Assembly: GCA_017561285.1 (NCBI GenBank)
Contig: JAFZDG010000077.1
Coordinates: 1-9,292 of the forward strand
Source of the DNA: Bacteroidaceae bacterium
GTDB lineage: Bacteria > Bacteroidota > Bacteroidia > Bacteroidales > Barnesiellaceae_A
Direction of reading: 5' to 3'
Length of the DNA: 9,292 bases
Below the pieces are notes generated by a model that saw nothing but the letters and a program-made list of their open reading frames with translations, had not been told where the DNA came from and searched no databases. Shown here piece after piece: positions 1-6,827 of this stretch. The translations under genes and the position numbers were made by a program. Numbering within the stretch: the first letter of the stretch is position 1; each line of letters begins with the position of its first letter.

Positions 1-42
1 TTTTAGGGTTTTTATCTTACATTTTCATTTACTCAGCACCTA

Positions 43-2934
43 TTATTTACCATGCTGCTGACCACAAAGTGAGCAAGTGTATGCAGTAGGGTAGTTTACG
101 ATTACGCCTTCAACTACAGGGAGGCCCTTCACAGCTATTTGGTCACCACCGATGAGTTGATCGAAAGGAATGCAGTTATAGTGGTTATCTACACATTGTG
201 TGTGATCGAAATCCTCTGGAAGACCATCATACGCATAACCAGGTTCAACACGCATACCACGACCACCATTCAAACCCGGAGTAGGCTCGCAGTAGTGGTA
301 GTACATCCAAGTACCATAGTTAACAACTACATTTGTGAACGAGAGGTTGTATTTACTCAAATCGGGATAGTTTGCACCATCGATAGTTGTAGTCTCCTCG
401 CAGCGACCTATAATCATACCACACATACGATAGTTGTAATAGTCATATGAAGCTGTACAATCGTTGTAAGCATCGATGCGGCAGTTAATCTCTACATTCT
501 CGAAGTTGTAGGTTGCACCCGGCTCAGCTTGACCAACAACACCACCAATTGAAGAGTCGAATGAACCCCAAAGACCACCAAGAACTACATCAGAACCAAG
601 TTTGATATTCTTGAATGTGTAAGTACCAGCACCCGACCAACCAATGATACCACCACAACCATTGTTGTAAGTACCAATTGTAGAGTTCTTAATTTCTATA
701 TCTTCAAACACACAAGTACCTTTTGCACTACCTGCAATAAACGAGATGTCGCCACCCTCAACTTGTGCCTCAAAGCCTTCAAGAACAACATTCTTTACAA
801 TTGCATCTTCCAACTCAGCGAACAAACCAAGAGAGCCATATTGACCCCACTCGTAGCCCATATCCCAACCGCTTTGATAAAGATTGGCGATTGTGTGACC
901 TTGACCATCGAAAGTACCCTTGAATGCTTCGCAAATAAGACGATTGCGATCATCGCGCTCACCTGTTGAGCCGATAGGAGCGAAAGAGTCACCGTTTGTC
1001 TTTACACCTGTCAAATCGATATCTTCGAGAAGCTTAATAGTTTTACCTTCGAAGCCACTATTTGCGGCAACATTCTCAGCAATCCACTCTAAACCGTTAG
1101 CTGCTGTAACACCATAAGTATTATCATCTATTTTGCCTACACCGTCAACAACGTTACCTTCGGCATCAACAATAGGTTGCAACTTAAAAATTTGGCTGCC
1201 ATCCTCGCGGAAGTTAATCTCGTTGGTGAAGCCGTATTCAATAATGCGCTCTGGGTTGTCGGCAATAAATGTGTTATGGCAAGTAGGATTGTAGATATTG
1301 ATATTCAAAGTCTCATCTTTGTAACCATTACCATTAGCATCTTTACCTTTATTGAAGAATTGTGAATCATCGGCTTGGGTGTAGATGTGTACCCAGAAAG
1401 CGCGACTTGTACCCTCGAGTGTAGTATTCTCAATTGTAACATTATTCATACCTGCACCATTGTTGAATACGCGAACAGGGATATAAGAAGATTTGATAGT
1501 TGAGTTATCTACATTTACATAGATACCGGCTTCGGCAGCTCTTGTTACCGATGCATTTACCATATCAATAGCATAGGCCATAGGTACGCCACCATAGTTT
1601 TCAATAGTTGCATTCTCTACATTCAACTCACCGTTAAATCCAACATAAAATACCTCACCGCAAGCACTCCAACCAAAGTTTTCATAGCTTTCGCCTACGT
1701 GTTTTATACCCACAGTACCACCATTCACATTCATTGTACCGCGCACGTCAAACATTACTTCGTTATCGGCACTTGTAATTTTATTGTCATCATTCTTATC
1801 GGCATCATCAGTTTCACCGTAGAGTGTTTGACCGTTAAGATTGAGTGTAAGTGTTTGACCTTCGGGAACTGTGATAGTATTATCGGCATCAATTTTCACG
1901 TCTGTAATAAAGTCGATAGGCTTGTTTTGCACAAGAGCTATAGCAACAGCCTCGGCAAAGTCTGTGTAGTGTACACCATCTACCGATACATAATAAAGAT
2001 TCTCATCGGGCTCATCAAAGTCTTCTTCAATCTCTACATCGAAGCCAATATTATTGGTCAAGAGCGCACCATAGATATTGGTACGGTGGTTGGCCTTAAC
2101 GGGGATATTGGTAAATGTGCGTGTTTGCACACCACTATTATCACCATAGCTAAATTCTACGTTAACGACTTTCTTTTCATCACCTACGAGAAGATAGGCC
2201 ATTGCCAAGTAGTCATAATCTGCAACGGGGAATGTCTCCCAATTCTCATCGTTTGAATCAGTCAGACCTTTATTAGGACGATCGTTGAGAGCAAATGTAT
2301 GCTCCTCATTGATGTTTCCTTCAAGTACTTTTGTTGCAAAATTGAATGTGCTGTAAATACCTTTTACTTTTACTTCTGTTTTAGTTACATCCACCTCATT
2401 TTTAATAACGAGGTCGTTTGTACCAATATTGAGCTGTGCAAAAGGACGTGTAAGGGTTACAGGTTCACTCTTTGTTGCATCTACTATCACCTTCTTGTAG
2501 CAATAGAAAGCATCGTTGACATCGCTGTTACATACAGTATTTGCATAATCTACCGACAATACTTTTGTTTCGTAATAAACCGAATAAGGTGAATTGGGAG
2601 CAGATGCCCAGAAGAGTACATAGTAAGTTTTACCGGCAGCCAATTGAATGTCAATAGTTCGTTTACCGTTAAAATCAGTGATTTCAACAGGCTTAAACTC
2701 ATCAGCATTGGGCGACAAACGACCAATAAAAGCACCGGTTTCGTCATACACTGCATACTGCAACACTTTGGCTGTAGTACCATCGCTGAAGGCACGTGTA
2801 GCCATTTGGGGAGTGCTAATCTCGAACGAGATAGTAGCCTCGCCGTTGCCAAGGAGATCATTCTCTTTTTGGCAAGCTGTTGTAAGCAACAACACCATTG
2901 TTGCAAACAAACCGAATAATAAATTCTTTCTCAT
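43..2934 (-). CDS. Large cell-surface lipoprotein with DUF6562/fimbrillin-like N-terminus, beta-helix-like centre and GLUG-like C-terminal region
   Basis: A 963-residue protein, complete in the window. The N-terminus is a lipoprotein signal peptide: MRKN, a hydrophobic stretch at residues 5-19, then TTA-Cys21. QKEND follows the cysteine; a charged stretch there resembles the export signal that sends Bacteroidota lipoproteins to the outer face of the outer membrane. Residues about 31-300 resemble the DUF6562/fimbrillin-like domains of Bacteroidales surface proteins (TRAF at 46-49; FAQLNIG at 165-171). Residues about 314-600 read as a right-handed beta-helix (DVKID, LTLNLNGQTL, repeated short Asn/Thr/Ile strands). 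Residues about 610-870 hold GLUG-like repeats (FKGTFDGQGHTIANL at 671-685; GGIIGW; GGVVG). Twelve of the 17 cysteines lie after residue 660, ending in CSLCG at 954-958. No T9SS tail is present. Role is inferred as surface adhesion or glycan/host contact; no catalytic site is recognisable. The substrate is unknown. The gene appears to have its own promoter. Confidence 0.82.
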   Translation of the reverse strand: MRKNLLFGLFATMVLLLTTACQKENDLLGNGEATISFEISTPQMATRAFSDGTTAKVLQYAVYDETGAFIGRLSPNADEFKPVEITDFNGKRTIDIQLAAGKTYYVLFWASAPNSPYSVYYETKVLSVDYANTVCNSDVNDAFYCYKKVIVDATKSEPVTLTRPFAQLNIGTNDLVIKNEVDVTKTEVKVKGIYSTFNFATKVLEGNINEEHTFALNDRPNKGLTDSNDENWETFPVADYDYLAMAYLLVGDEKKVVNVEFSYGDNSGVQTRTFTNIPVKANHRTNIYGALLTNNIGFDVEIEEDFDEPDENLYYVSVDGVHYTDFAEAVAIALVQNKPIDFITDVKIDADNTITVPEGQTLTLNLNGQTLYGETDDADKNDDNKITSADNEVMFDVRGTMNVNGGTVGIKHVGESYENFGWSACGEVFYVGFNGELNVENATIENYGGVPMAYAIDMVNASVTRAAEAGIYVNVDNSTIKSSYIPVRVFNNGAGMNNVTIENTTLEGTSRAFWVHIYTQADDSQFFNKGKDANGNGYKDETLNINIYNPTCHNTFIADNPERIIEYGFTNEINFREDGSQIFKLQPIVDAEGNVVDGVGKIDDNTYGVTAANGLEWIAENVAANSGFEGKTIKLLEDIDLTGVKTNGDSFAPIGSTGERDDRNRLICEAFKGTFDGQGHTIANLYQSGWDMGYEWGQYGSLGLFAELEDAIVKNVVLEGFEAQVEGGDISFIAGSAKGTCVFEDIEIKNSTIGTYNNGCGGIIGWSGAGTYTFKNIKLGSDVVLGGLWGSFDSSIGGVVGQAEPGATYNFENVEINCRIDAYNDCTASYDYYNYRMCGMIIGRCEETTTIDGANYPDLSKYNLSFTNVVVNYGTWMYYHYCEPTPGLNGGRGMRVEPGYAYDGLPEDFDHTQCVDNHYNCIPFDQLIGGDQIAVKGLPVVEGVIVNYPTAYTCSLCGQQHGK

Positions 2935-3002
2935 AGTTTATAAAATATTGATTGTGAATAAATTCCTATCTTTCCATCATATAGCACTCATCCAAGCATA
3001 TA

Positions 3003-3030
3003 GCCCTATGGCAACAGCCCATAGATGGGC
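3003..3030 (-). promoter_or_regulatory. Leader hairpin with two competing pairings upstream of the lipoprotein gene
   Basis: GCCC (3003-3006) and TATGG (3007-3011) can pair with CCATA (3019-3023) and GGGC (3027-3030), giving a nine-pair stem with a three-base bulge and a seven-base loop. The same right half can instead form a tight palindrome, GCCCAT (3017-3022) with ATGGGC (3025-3030). Both cannot form together. If transcription starts near 3051, this lies in the untranslated leader about 70-115 bases before the start codon. Function is not shown; it does not match a riboswitch I know. Confidence 0.4.
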
Positions 3031-3055
3031 ATAAATTATATAATGTAATGATGGG

Positions 3056-3063
3056 CAAATGTA
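3056..3063 (-). promoter_or_regulatory. Probable -7 box of the lipoprotein gene (TACATTTG on the minus strand)
   Basis: Read on the minus strand this is TACATTTG, a full match to the Bacteroidota TAnnTTTG box. With the usual 19-base spacing the -33 element would fall at 3083-3086, which is inside the G9 run of the minus strand and does not match TTTG. A TTTG is present but only 12 bases upstream of the box. Transcription would start near 3050, giving a leader of about 115 bases. No other TAnnTTTG lies between here and the start codon. Confidence 0.45.
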
Positions 3064-3082
3064 AACATAAATTCACAAATTA

Positions 3083-3091
3083 CCCCCCCCC
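3083..3091. repeat. Homopolymeric C9 tract (G9 on the minus strand)
   Basis: Nine consecutive cytosines, the longest G/C homopolymer I see in the window. It sits at the position expected for the -33 element of the lipoprotein promoter and directly abuts the 3092-3121 dyad. Tracts of this kind are prone to slipped-strand length change, and in many bacteria such tracts sit in promoters of surface antigens. That this one varies is inference. Confidence 0.9.
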
Positions 3092-3121
3092 GATTGCTAA
3101 ATTATGTTAAATTCAGCAATC
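3092..3121. repeat. Imperfect inverted repeat beside the C9 tract
   Basis: GATTGCT (3092-3098) pairs with AGCAATC (3115-3121). After one mismatch (A against C) the pairing continues as AATT/AATT around the six-base loop ATGTTA (3104-3109). It is eleven pairs in all and nearly symmetric. It has no T-run on either side, so it looks more like a protein-binding dyad than a terminator. It lies about 30-60 bases upstream of the predicted lipoprotein -7 box. Confidence 0.6.
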
Positions 3122-3236
3122 AGCGGGTATTTTGTTGCACAAACAGAGAATAGAGCGGGCAACAACGCTCGGCAATGGGTATTTATAGCAATAGACACTG
3201 TGGGCATAGATACTGCAACGTGCCACCATATAACAA

Positions 3237-3268
3237 CGCATCCCCACACCATACGGTATGAGGATGCG
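3237..3268 (-). terminator. Hairpin after the 432-residue T9SS cargo gene, possible terminator
   Basis: CGCATCC (3237-3243) pairs with GGATGCG (3262-3268). Inside the loop CATAC (3250-3254) and GTATG (3256-3260) form a second nested dyad. The hairpin begins 22 bases past the stop codon on the minus strand. The sequence beyond it (TTGTTATAT) is only mildly T-rich, so it is not a textbook intrinsic terminator. Confidence 0.4.
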
Positions 3269-3290
3269 CCACTATGAGAAAATAATAATC

Positions 3291-4589
3291 TTAGATACGC
3301 ACTTTGGTCAAGCGGCCGTTTACCTCTACAACATATACGCCCGATTGCGACATTGCAATAGTAGAAGATTGACCTTCGTAAACCAATTGGCCCAATATGC
3401 TATACACGCGCACATACTCACCGGCTTGCATATCATATATATATAATGTGCCATTCATAGCACCCACCTTCAAGGTTGCTTTGTGGGCAACTTGAACGGC
3501 TGCAATAGGATCGTTTTGCCATGCAAAAACGGGATAGCCATCGTTGAGCAACTTGGTATCGGCTTGCCAGGGAGCCGAAGCATCACCGGCATTGAGCAAT
3601 GTTACCATCGCTTCGTTCTTCATCTCATCTGCGCTCTTTTTCACTACGCCCGAAGCTTCGCTAAAAGAACCATTGTCGAGGAAATAGCAATTTTGCACCA
3701 ATACTTTATACTCGGCATCACCCACAATGGGTTGAGGTGATGAAAGAAATGTCTCGGCCGAAATTACCTCGCCTATATTATAACAGTTGACAATGCGTGT
3801 ACCACTATCATAGGCCGAGCCTACAATACCACCCACAAACATACCATTAGGAGCGCTTACCACTCCGCGATTGTAGCAATTTTCTATCTCTACGCCATAC
3901 ATGGCAGTACCCACGATACCGCCCACATCGCTATTGCCGGTGAGTGAACCACCAAAGTAGCAACCCGAAATCTTACCGGTCGATGCTACGGCTACAACGC
4001 CACCTGTTCCGAAGGTCGACTGGCTGTCGATAGTGGCCAACGAAGCACTGTTTTGCAATGTTCCGCCATTCATCTGACCTACAAGGCCGGCTGTGAGTTC
4101 GCCACCTGTAACGATAGAGCGAGAACCCAAAATGACATTCTTTACCAATGCACCGTCATCGAGACAAGCAAAAAGACCTGTACCGCCAACAGCCTCAAAG
4201 TCGGTGGCTATATATTCAATGTGTATATTGTCGATGGTTTTGAAGTTTCCGTCAAACGTACCCAGAAAATATTTCGACTCATCGATAAGACCACCTTGAG
4301 GATCATCGGCATTTACATACTCATCAAAAAAACCAATGGGCAATATCTTCATACCGGCATCGGCACTCATATCCAAGTCATTGGCCAAGCGAACATACTC
4401 ACCGGCAAAACTACGACCTCCGGTTACTTGCTCTTGGAAATAGGCCAAGTGTTGCTCAGTTTCAATCAAATAGGGATTTGAAGCTGTTCCGTCACCATTT
4501 GTCCACTCTTGAGCTGTTCCGTCCCACGCAGCCGAAGCCGAGAAAATTGTCAAGGCACTTGCTGCCAATAAAAAGTAATTTTTCATCAT
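3291..4589 (-). CDS. Secreted GLUG-repeat protein with C-terminal type IX secretion (Por) sorting domain
   Basis: A 432-residue protein. Residues 1-20 are a Sec signal peptide (MMKN, hydrophobic core YFLLAASALTIF, probable cleavage after SASA). The mature N-terminus (GDGTASNPYLIETEQHLAYF, 32-51) is the usual lead-in of GLUG proteins, followed by a domain with LGTFDGNFKTIDNIHI (109-124). GLUG-type repeats follow, with GGIVG at 223-227 and 253-257 and CYN at 238-240 and 269-271. Residues about 370-432 have the T9SS type A pattern: RVYSILGQLVYEG, SGVYVVEVNG and a basic end LTKVRI. The protein should cross the outer membrane by T9SS and be attached or released there after tail removal. No catalytic motif is visible; adhesion or glycan contact is a guess. 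It lies 108 bases after the AlbA_2 gene on the same strand and has a candidate promoter of its own. Confidence 0.85.
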   Translation of the reverse strand: MMKNYFLLAASALTIFSASAAWDGTAQEWTNGDGTASNPYLIETEQHLAYFQEQVTGGRSFAGEYVRLANDLDMSADAGMKILPIGFFDEYVNADDPQGGLIDESKYFLGTFDGNFKTIDNIHIEYIATDFEAVGGTGLFACLDDGALVKNVILGSRSIVTGGELTAGLVGQMNGGTLQNSASLATIDSQSTFGTGGVVAVASTGKISGCYFGGSLTGNSDVGGIVGTAMYGVEIENCYNRGVVSAPNGMFVGGIVGSAYDSGTRIVNCYNIGEVISAETFLSSPQPIVGDAEYKVLVQNCYFLDNGSFSEASGVVKKSADEMKNEAMVTLLNAGDASAPWQADTKLLNDGYPVFAWQNDPIAAVQVAHKATLKVGAMNGTLYIYDMQAGEYVRVYSILGQLVYEGQSSTIAMSQSGVYVVEVNGRLTKVRI

Positions 4590-4620
4590 AATAGAATATC
4601 TTTATGTTAGGTTAGTGGCG

Positions 4621-4628
4621 TAAAGTTA
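4621..4628 (-). promoter_or_regulatory. Candidate -7 box for the T9SS cargo gene
   Basis: The minus strand reads TAACTTTA, one base off TAnnTTTG. It would give a leader of roughly 25 bases. No TTTG lies at the expected -33 position, so this is a weak call. The surrounding 4590-4697 gap is very A/T-rich and holds nothing else clear apart from a short TGACA/TGTCA dyad at 4678-4700 that includes the stop codon of the upstream gene. Confidence 0.35.
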
Positions 4629-4697
4629 TGATTTTTCATTATAAAAAAGTTGCTCAATGCTACTGATTTATCGGATATGACATTTTTTTGATTTTTG

Positions 4698-5351
4698 TCA
4701 AATTTCTTCATCTACATTCCTAAAGACAAAGTGATGCCCGTCGTACCGCATAGCCACAATGCCCCAATGAACAAATCGAGCCAACAACCGTTGAGCATCA
4801 TAGCGCGACACACCGGCAACACGACAAATACGCGACAAGCTGCACTCCTCTTCTTGCGAAAGCAAATCGAGTATGCGGCTCTCGCGCTCGGTAAACGTTA
4901 CCATCGAAGGCATCTTTTCGCCCTCTTGCTGCCACACTTGCAGATGAGTGGGCGAAGCCAATATATTCTCATCGGCAACACGCACATAAGCCCACAAACG
5001 ATTATTCTCATCACGAGCCATCACAGGCTTTTTCTGCGCCCGGCTTATCTCGGCCATAAGCACCGTATGGCCCTCTACCCGATAGGTTGTCATAGCGACC
5101 TCGACCTCGGGCACACAGTACAAACGAGAAGCGGCCTCTATCATATACATCTCTTCCTCGCTACGCACCCCGGCAATGCGACCATTATCTTTTACCCCTA
5201 TGAGCAATCGTCCACCCTGCGTATTGGCAAATGCCGACAGGGTACGAGCTATCTTGCGAGCATCGGATATTTCGAACTTGAAATCCTGTTCTACATGCTC
5301 TCCTTGAGCTATGAGCGAGTGTATATATGATGTTGCATCGACTGTTTTCAT
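4698..5351 (-). CDS. AlbA_2/Schlafen-type putative DNA-binding or ATP-binding protein with C-terminal winged helix
   Basis: A 217-residue cytoplasmic protein. Residues about 15-125 match the AlbA_2 domain (formerly 'divergent AAA-4', related to Schlafen): GEHVEQDFKFEISDARKIAR at 17-36, then the hallmark FANTQGGRLLIGVKDNG at 41-57 and a KPVMARDENNRLWAYVR segment at 108-124. Residues about 152-205 read as a winged helix-turn-helix (TERESRILDLLSQ, SLSRICRVAGVSRYDAQRLL). Family members are commonly annotated as ATP-binding proteins or transcriptional regulators; the biochemical role is not settled. It is divergent from nusB across 129 bases, so it may regulate itself or that operon, but this is only inference from position. 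The start is the only ATG that keeps the conserved N-terminus, and it lies just five bases past a full -7 box, which implies a nearly leaderless mRNA. Confidence 0.8.
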   Translation of the reverse strand: MKTVDATSYIHSLIAQGEHVEQDFKFEISDARKIARTLSAFANTQGGRLLIGVKDNGRIAGVRSEEEMYMIEAASRLYCVPEVEVAMTTYRVEGHTVLMAEISRAQKKPVMARDENNRLWAYVRVADENILASPTHLQVWQQEGEKMPSMVTFTERESRILDLLSQEEECSLSRICRVAGVSRYDAQRLLARFVHWGIVAMRYDGHHFVFRNVDEEI

Positions 5352-5356
5352 AGGTA

Positions 5357-5387
5357 CAAAGATACGGCAAGAATTTTTATTTGCGAA
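5357..5387 (-). promoter_or_regulatory. Promoter of the AlbA_2 gene, giving a near-leaderless transcript
   Basis: The minus strand reads TATCTTTG at 5357-5364, an exact TAnnTTTG box. TTCG sits at 5384-5387 with 19-base spacing, one base off the TTTG -33 element. Only the five bases TACCT separate the box from the ATG at 5349-5351. Since transcription normally starts a few bases past the box, the leader would be about zero to three bases. Confidence 0.6.
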
Positions 5388-5427
5388 AAAATAACATCAA
5401 AGGTATCATAATACCGTCTTTTTGTGG

Positions 5428-5445
5428 TAACTTTGCAATCGCAAA
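5428..5445 (+). promoter_or_regulatory. Promoter -7 region of the nusB operon with TTTGC/GCAAA dyad
   Basis: TAACTTTG at 5428-5435 is an exact TAnnTTTG box. Its end belongs to a dyad, TTTGC (5432-5436), AATC, GCAAA (5441-5445), also seen at the promoter near the window end. Transcription would start near 5440 and leave a leader of about 40 bases before the nusB ATG. No TTTG is found at the expected -33 position; a TTTG at 5421-5424 is too close. Confidence 0.55.
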
Positions 5446-5480
5446 AATTACAAAACAACGCAAAACTGTTCATTCATATT

Positions 5481-6407
5481 ATGATAAATCGTGTAATCAT
5501 ACGTTCGAAGGTAGTACAAGTAGCTTATTCATACTTTATTACCCAAAATAAGAGTATCGCCGAAGCCGAAAACGAGTTGCTACACAGTCTTGAAAAAGGT
5601 CACGAATTGTACTATGCACTCTTGCAATTGATGATAGACCTTACCGACCTACAAGCCCAACGCCTGGAAACTGCTCGAAACAAATACCTTCCCACAGCCG
5701 AGGAGCTAAACCCCAATATGCGCTTTGTCAAAAACCGATTTATCAACGACCTACGCAACAACGAAGACTTCATAGCACACTATGCCGATGCACCATTCTC
5801 ATGGGCAGTATCGGCCGAGAGATTCCTCAATAGTATGCTCGACACAATACTCAACACCGAAGAGTACAACAACTATATGACCGCAACAACCAACGATGCC
5901 GAGCAAGATTGGGAATTGTGGCGCACACTCTTCAAAAATGTCATTGCTCCATCGGACGAACTCACCGAAGAGGTAGAGAACCTATCGCTCTACTGGAACG
6001 AAGAGCTCAACGTAGAGGCAACTTTCGTACTCAAAACCATCAAACAATTTAAAGGTAACAGCGAGAACGTAAGAATGTTGCCTATGTACAAAGATGACGA
6101 GGACCGCAAATTTGCCCTTGACTTGCTGCATAACACACTCGCCAACGAAAAACTATATCGCAACTACATCGACCGTTTTACCAAAAACTGGGAGATAGAG
6201 CGTATAGCCTTTATGGATGTGGTCATCATGATGATTGCCATAAGCGAATTGGTGCGTATGCCCTCTATACCCACCATCGTAACCCTCAATGAGTATATAG
6301 AGCTGGCCAAGACCTATAGCACAGATCAAAGCAGCAACTTTATCAATGGCGTACTCGATGCAATCGTTAAGGAGCTTAAAAAAGAGGGTATTATAACCAA
6401 AGATTGA
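5481..6407 (+). CDS. nusB: Transcription antitermination factor NusB (long Bacteroidota form)
   Basis: 308 residues. NusB binds the boxA RNA of rRNA leaders together with NusE (ribosomal protein S10) and prevents premature Rho-dependent termination of rRNA synthesis; it acts in the cytoplasm on elongating RNA polymerase. The classical NusB fold is seen at about 180-300: FVLKTIKQF, then NWEIERIAFMDVVIMMIAISEL (236-257), the IPTIVTLNEYIELAKTYST segment and SSNFINGVLDAI (284-295). The N-terminus NRVIIRSKVVQVAYSYF resembles the first NusB helix; a charged helical insertion of about 160 residues separates it from the rest. E. coli NusB is only about 140 residues, but long forms are usual in this phylum. 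The ATG at 5481 is chosen over an in-frame upstream start at 5424, because the latter lies inside the promoter and the former begins at the conserved NRV.IR motif. First gene of the nusB-yajC-ybbR-coaE unit. Confidence 0.92.
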   Translation: MINRVIIRSKVVQVAYSYFITQNKSIAEAENELLHSLEKGHELYYALLQLMIDLTDLQAQRLETARNKYLPTAEELNPNMRFVKNRFINDLRNNEDFIAHYADAPFSWAVSAERFLNSMLDTILNTEEYNNYMTATTNDAEQDWELWRTLFKNVIAPSDELTEEVENLSLYWNEELNVEATFVLKTIKQFKGNSENVRMLPMYKDDEDRKFALDLLHNTLANEKLYRNYIDRFTKNWEIERIAFMDVVIMMIAISELVRMPSIPTIVTLNEYIELAKTYSTDQSSNFINGVLDAIVKELKKEGIITKD

Positions 6408-6473
6408 AATATTTGTTATATATTTGAAAGCCGAAAGGAAACGATATAGTAAAAAACTTAAATATTAAAGATT

Positions 6474-6788
6474 ATGACACTTTCAACAATTTTATTGCAA
6501 GCACAAGCACAAGGTTCGGGATGGACAAGCATCATTATGATGGTAGCACTCATTGCCATCTTCTACTTCTTTATGATACGTCCCCAACAAAAACGTCAAA
6601 AAGAGATACAAAAAGCTCGCGAGGCTTTGAGCAACGGCGACAAAGTAATAACCGCCGGCGGTATCTATGGTAAAGTAAAAGAGGTGAGCGAAAAGTATTT
6701 CATCATAGAAATAGCAGAGAATACACGTATCCGCGTAGCCAAAGACTCGATTTACCCCGCAGCCGATGAGACTCCCCGCGAAGCATAA
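6474..6788 (+). CDS. yajC: Preprotein translocase accessory subunit YajC
   Basis: 104 residues, the usual length. YajC is a single-pass inner-membrane protein that associates with SecDF and the SecYEG translocon and assists protein export. The sequence has a short N-terminal segment, one membrane helix at about 18-35 (WTSIIMMVALIAIFYFFM) and right after it the family signature MIRPQQKRQKE at 34-44. The cytoplasmic domain carries LSNGDKVITAGGIYGKVKEV (52-71), also typical. It starts 66 bases after nusB with no clear promoter or terminator between, so co-transcription is likely. The next gene, ybbR, is 155 bases further and the gap holds strong hairpins, so expression beyond this point may be attenuated. 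Confidence 0.93.
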   Translation: MTLSTILLQAQAQGSGWTSIIMMVALIAIFYFFMIRPQQKRQKEIQKAREALSNGDKVITAGGIYGKVKEVSEKYFIIEIAENTRIRVAKDSIYPAADETPREA

Positions 6789-6827
6789 CAATTGAGTACA
6801 ACATACACAAAGATAGTGTAAAACAAT

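Larger units (their letters stand above)
2935..3290. other. 356-base intergenic region between the two GLUG-type surface protein genes
   Basis: I see no credible gene here. From low to high coordinate it holds the leader of the lipoprotein gene (2935 to about 3051, minus strand) with overlapping hairpins, a probable -7 box at 3056-3063, a C9 tract at 3083-3091, an imperfect dyad at 3092-3121, a small stem GAGCG/CGCTC at 3153-3157 and 3166-3170, and a hairpin just past the stop of the 432-residue gene at 3237-3268. The octamer GGGTATTT occurs twice (3125-3132 and 3177-3184), and CATATAGC occurs twice 19 bases apart (2978-2985 and 2997-3004). The density of repeats and dyads is higher than in the other gaps of this window. 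Confidence 0.7.

Noticed and set aside
1..42. Terminator or second gene at the left edge
   Set aside because: Only 42 bases are visible past the lipoprotein stop, with T-rich sequence but no hairpin that I can form.
1699..2256. 185-codon open frame on the plus strand inside the lipoprotein gene
   Set aside because: The translation is a low-complexity, Ile/Cys/Val-rich shadow of the real gene with no promoter of the local type.
4678..4700. TGACA/TGTCA dyad at the end of the AlbA_2 gene as terminator
   Set aside because: Only five pairs with a long A/T loop; too weak to call a terminator and likely chance in A/T-rich sequence.
4695..5330. 211-codon open frame on the plus strand opposite the AlbA_2 gene
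   Set aside because: Its protein is rich in His, Arg and Leu with no recognisable domain, and the opposite frame encodes a clear AlbA_2 and winged-helix protein. The A/C bias of the plus strand removes stop codons.
5424..5480. Upstream in-frame start for nusB adding 19 residues
   Set aside because: It lies before and within the -7 box, and the extra residues do not look like NusB; the ATG at 5481 begins at the conserved N-terminus.
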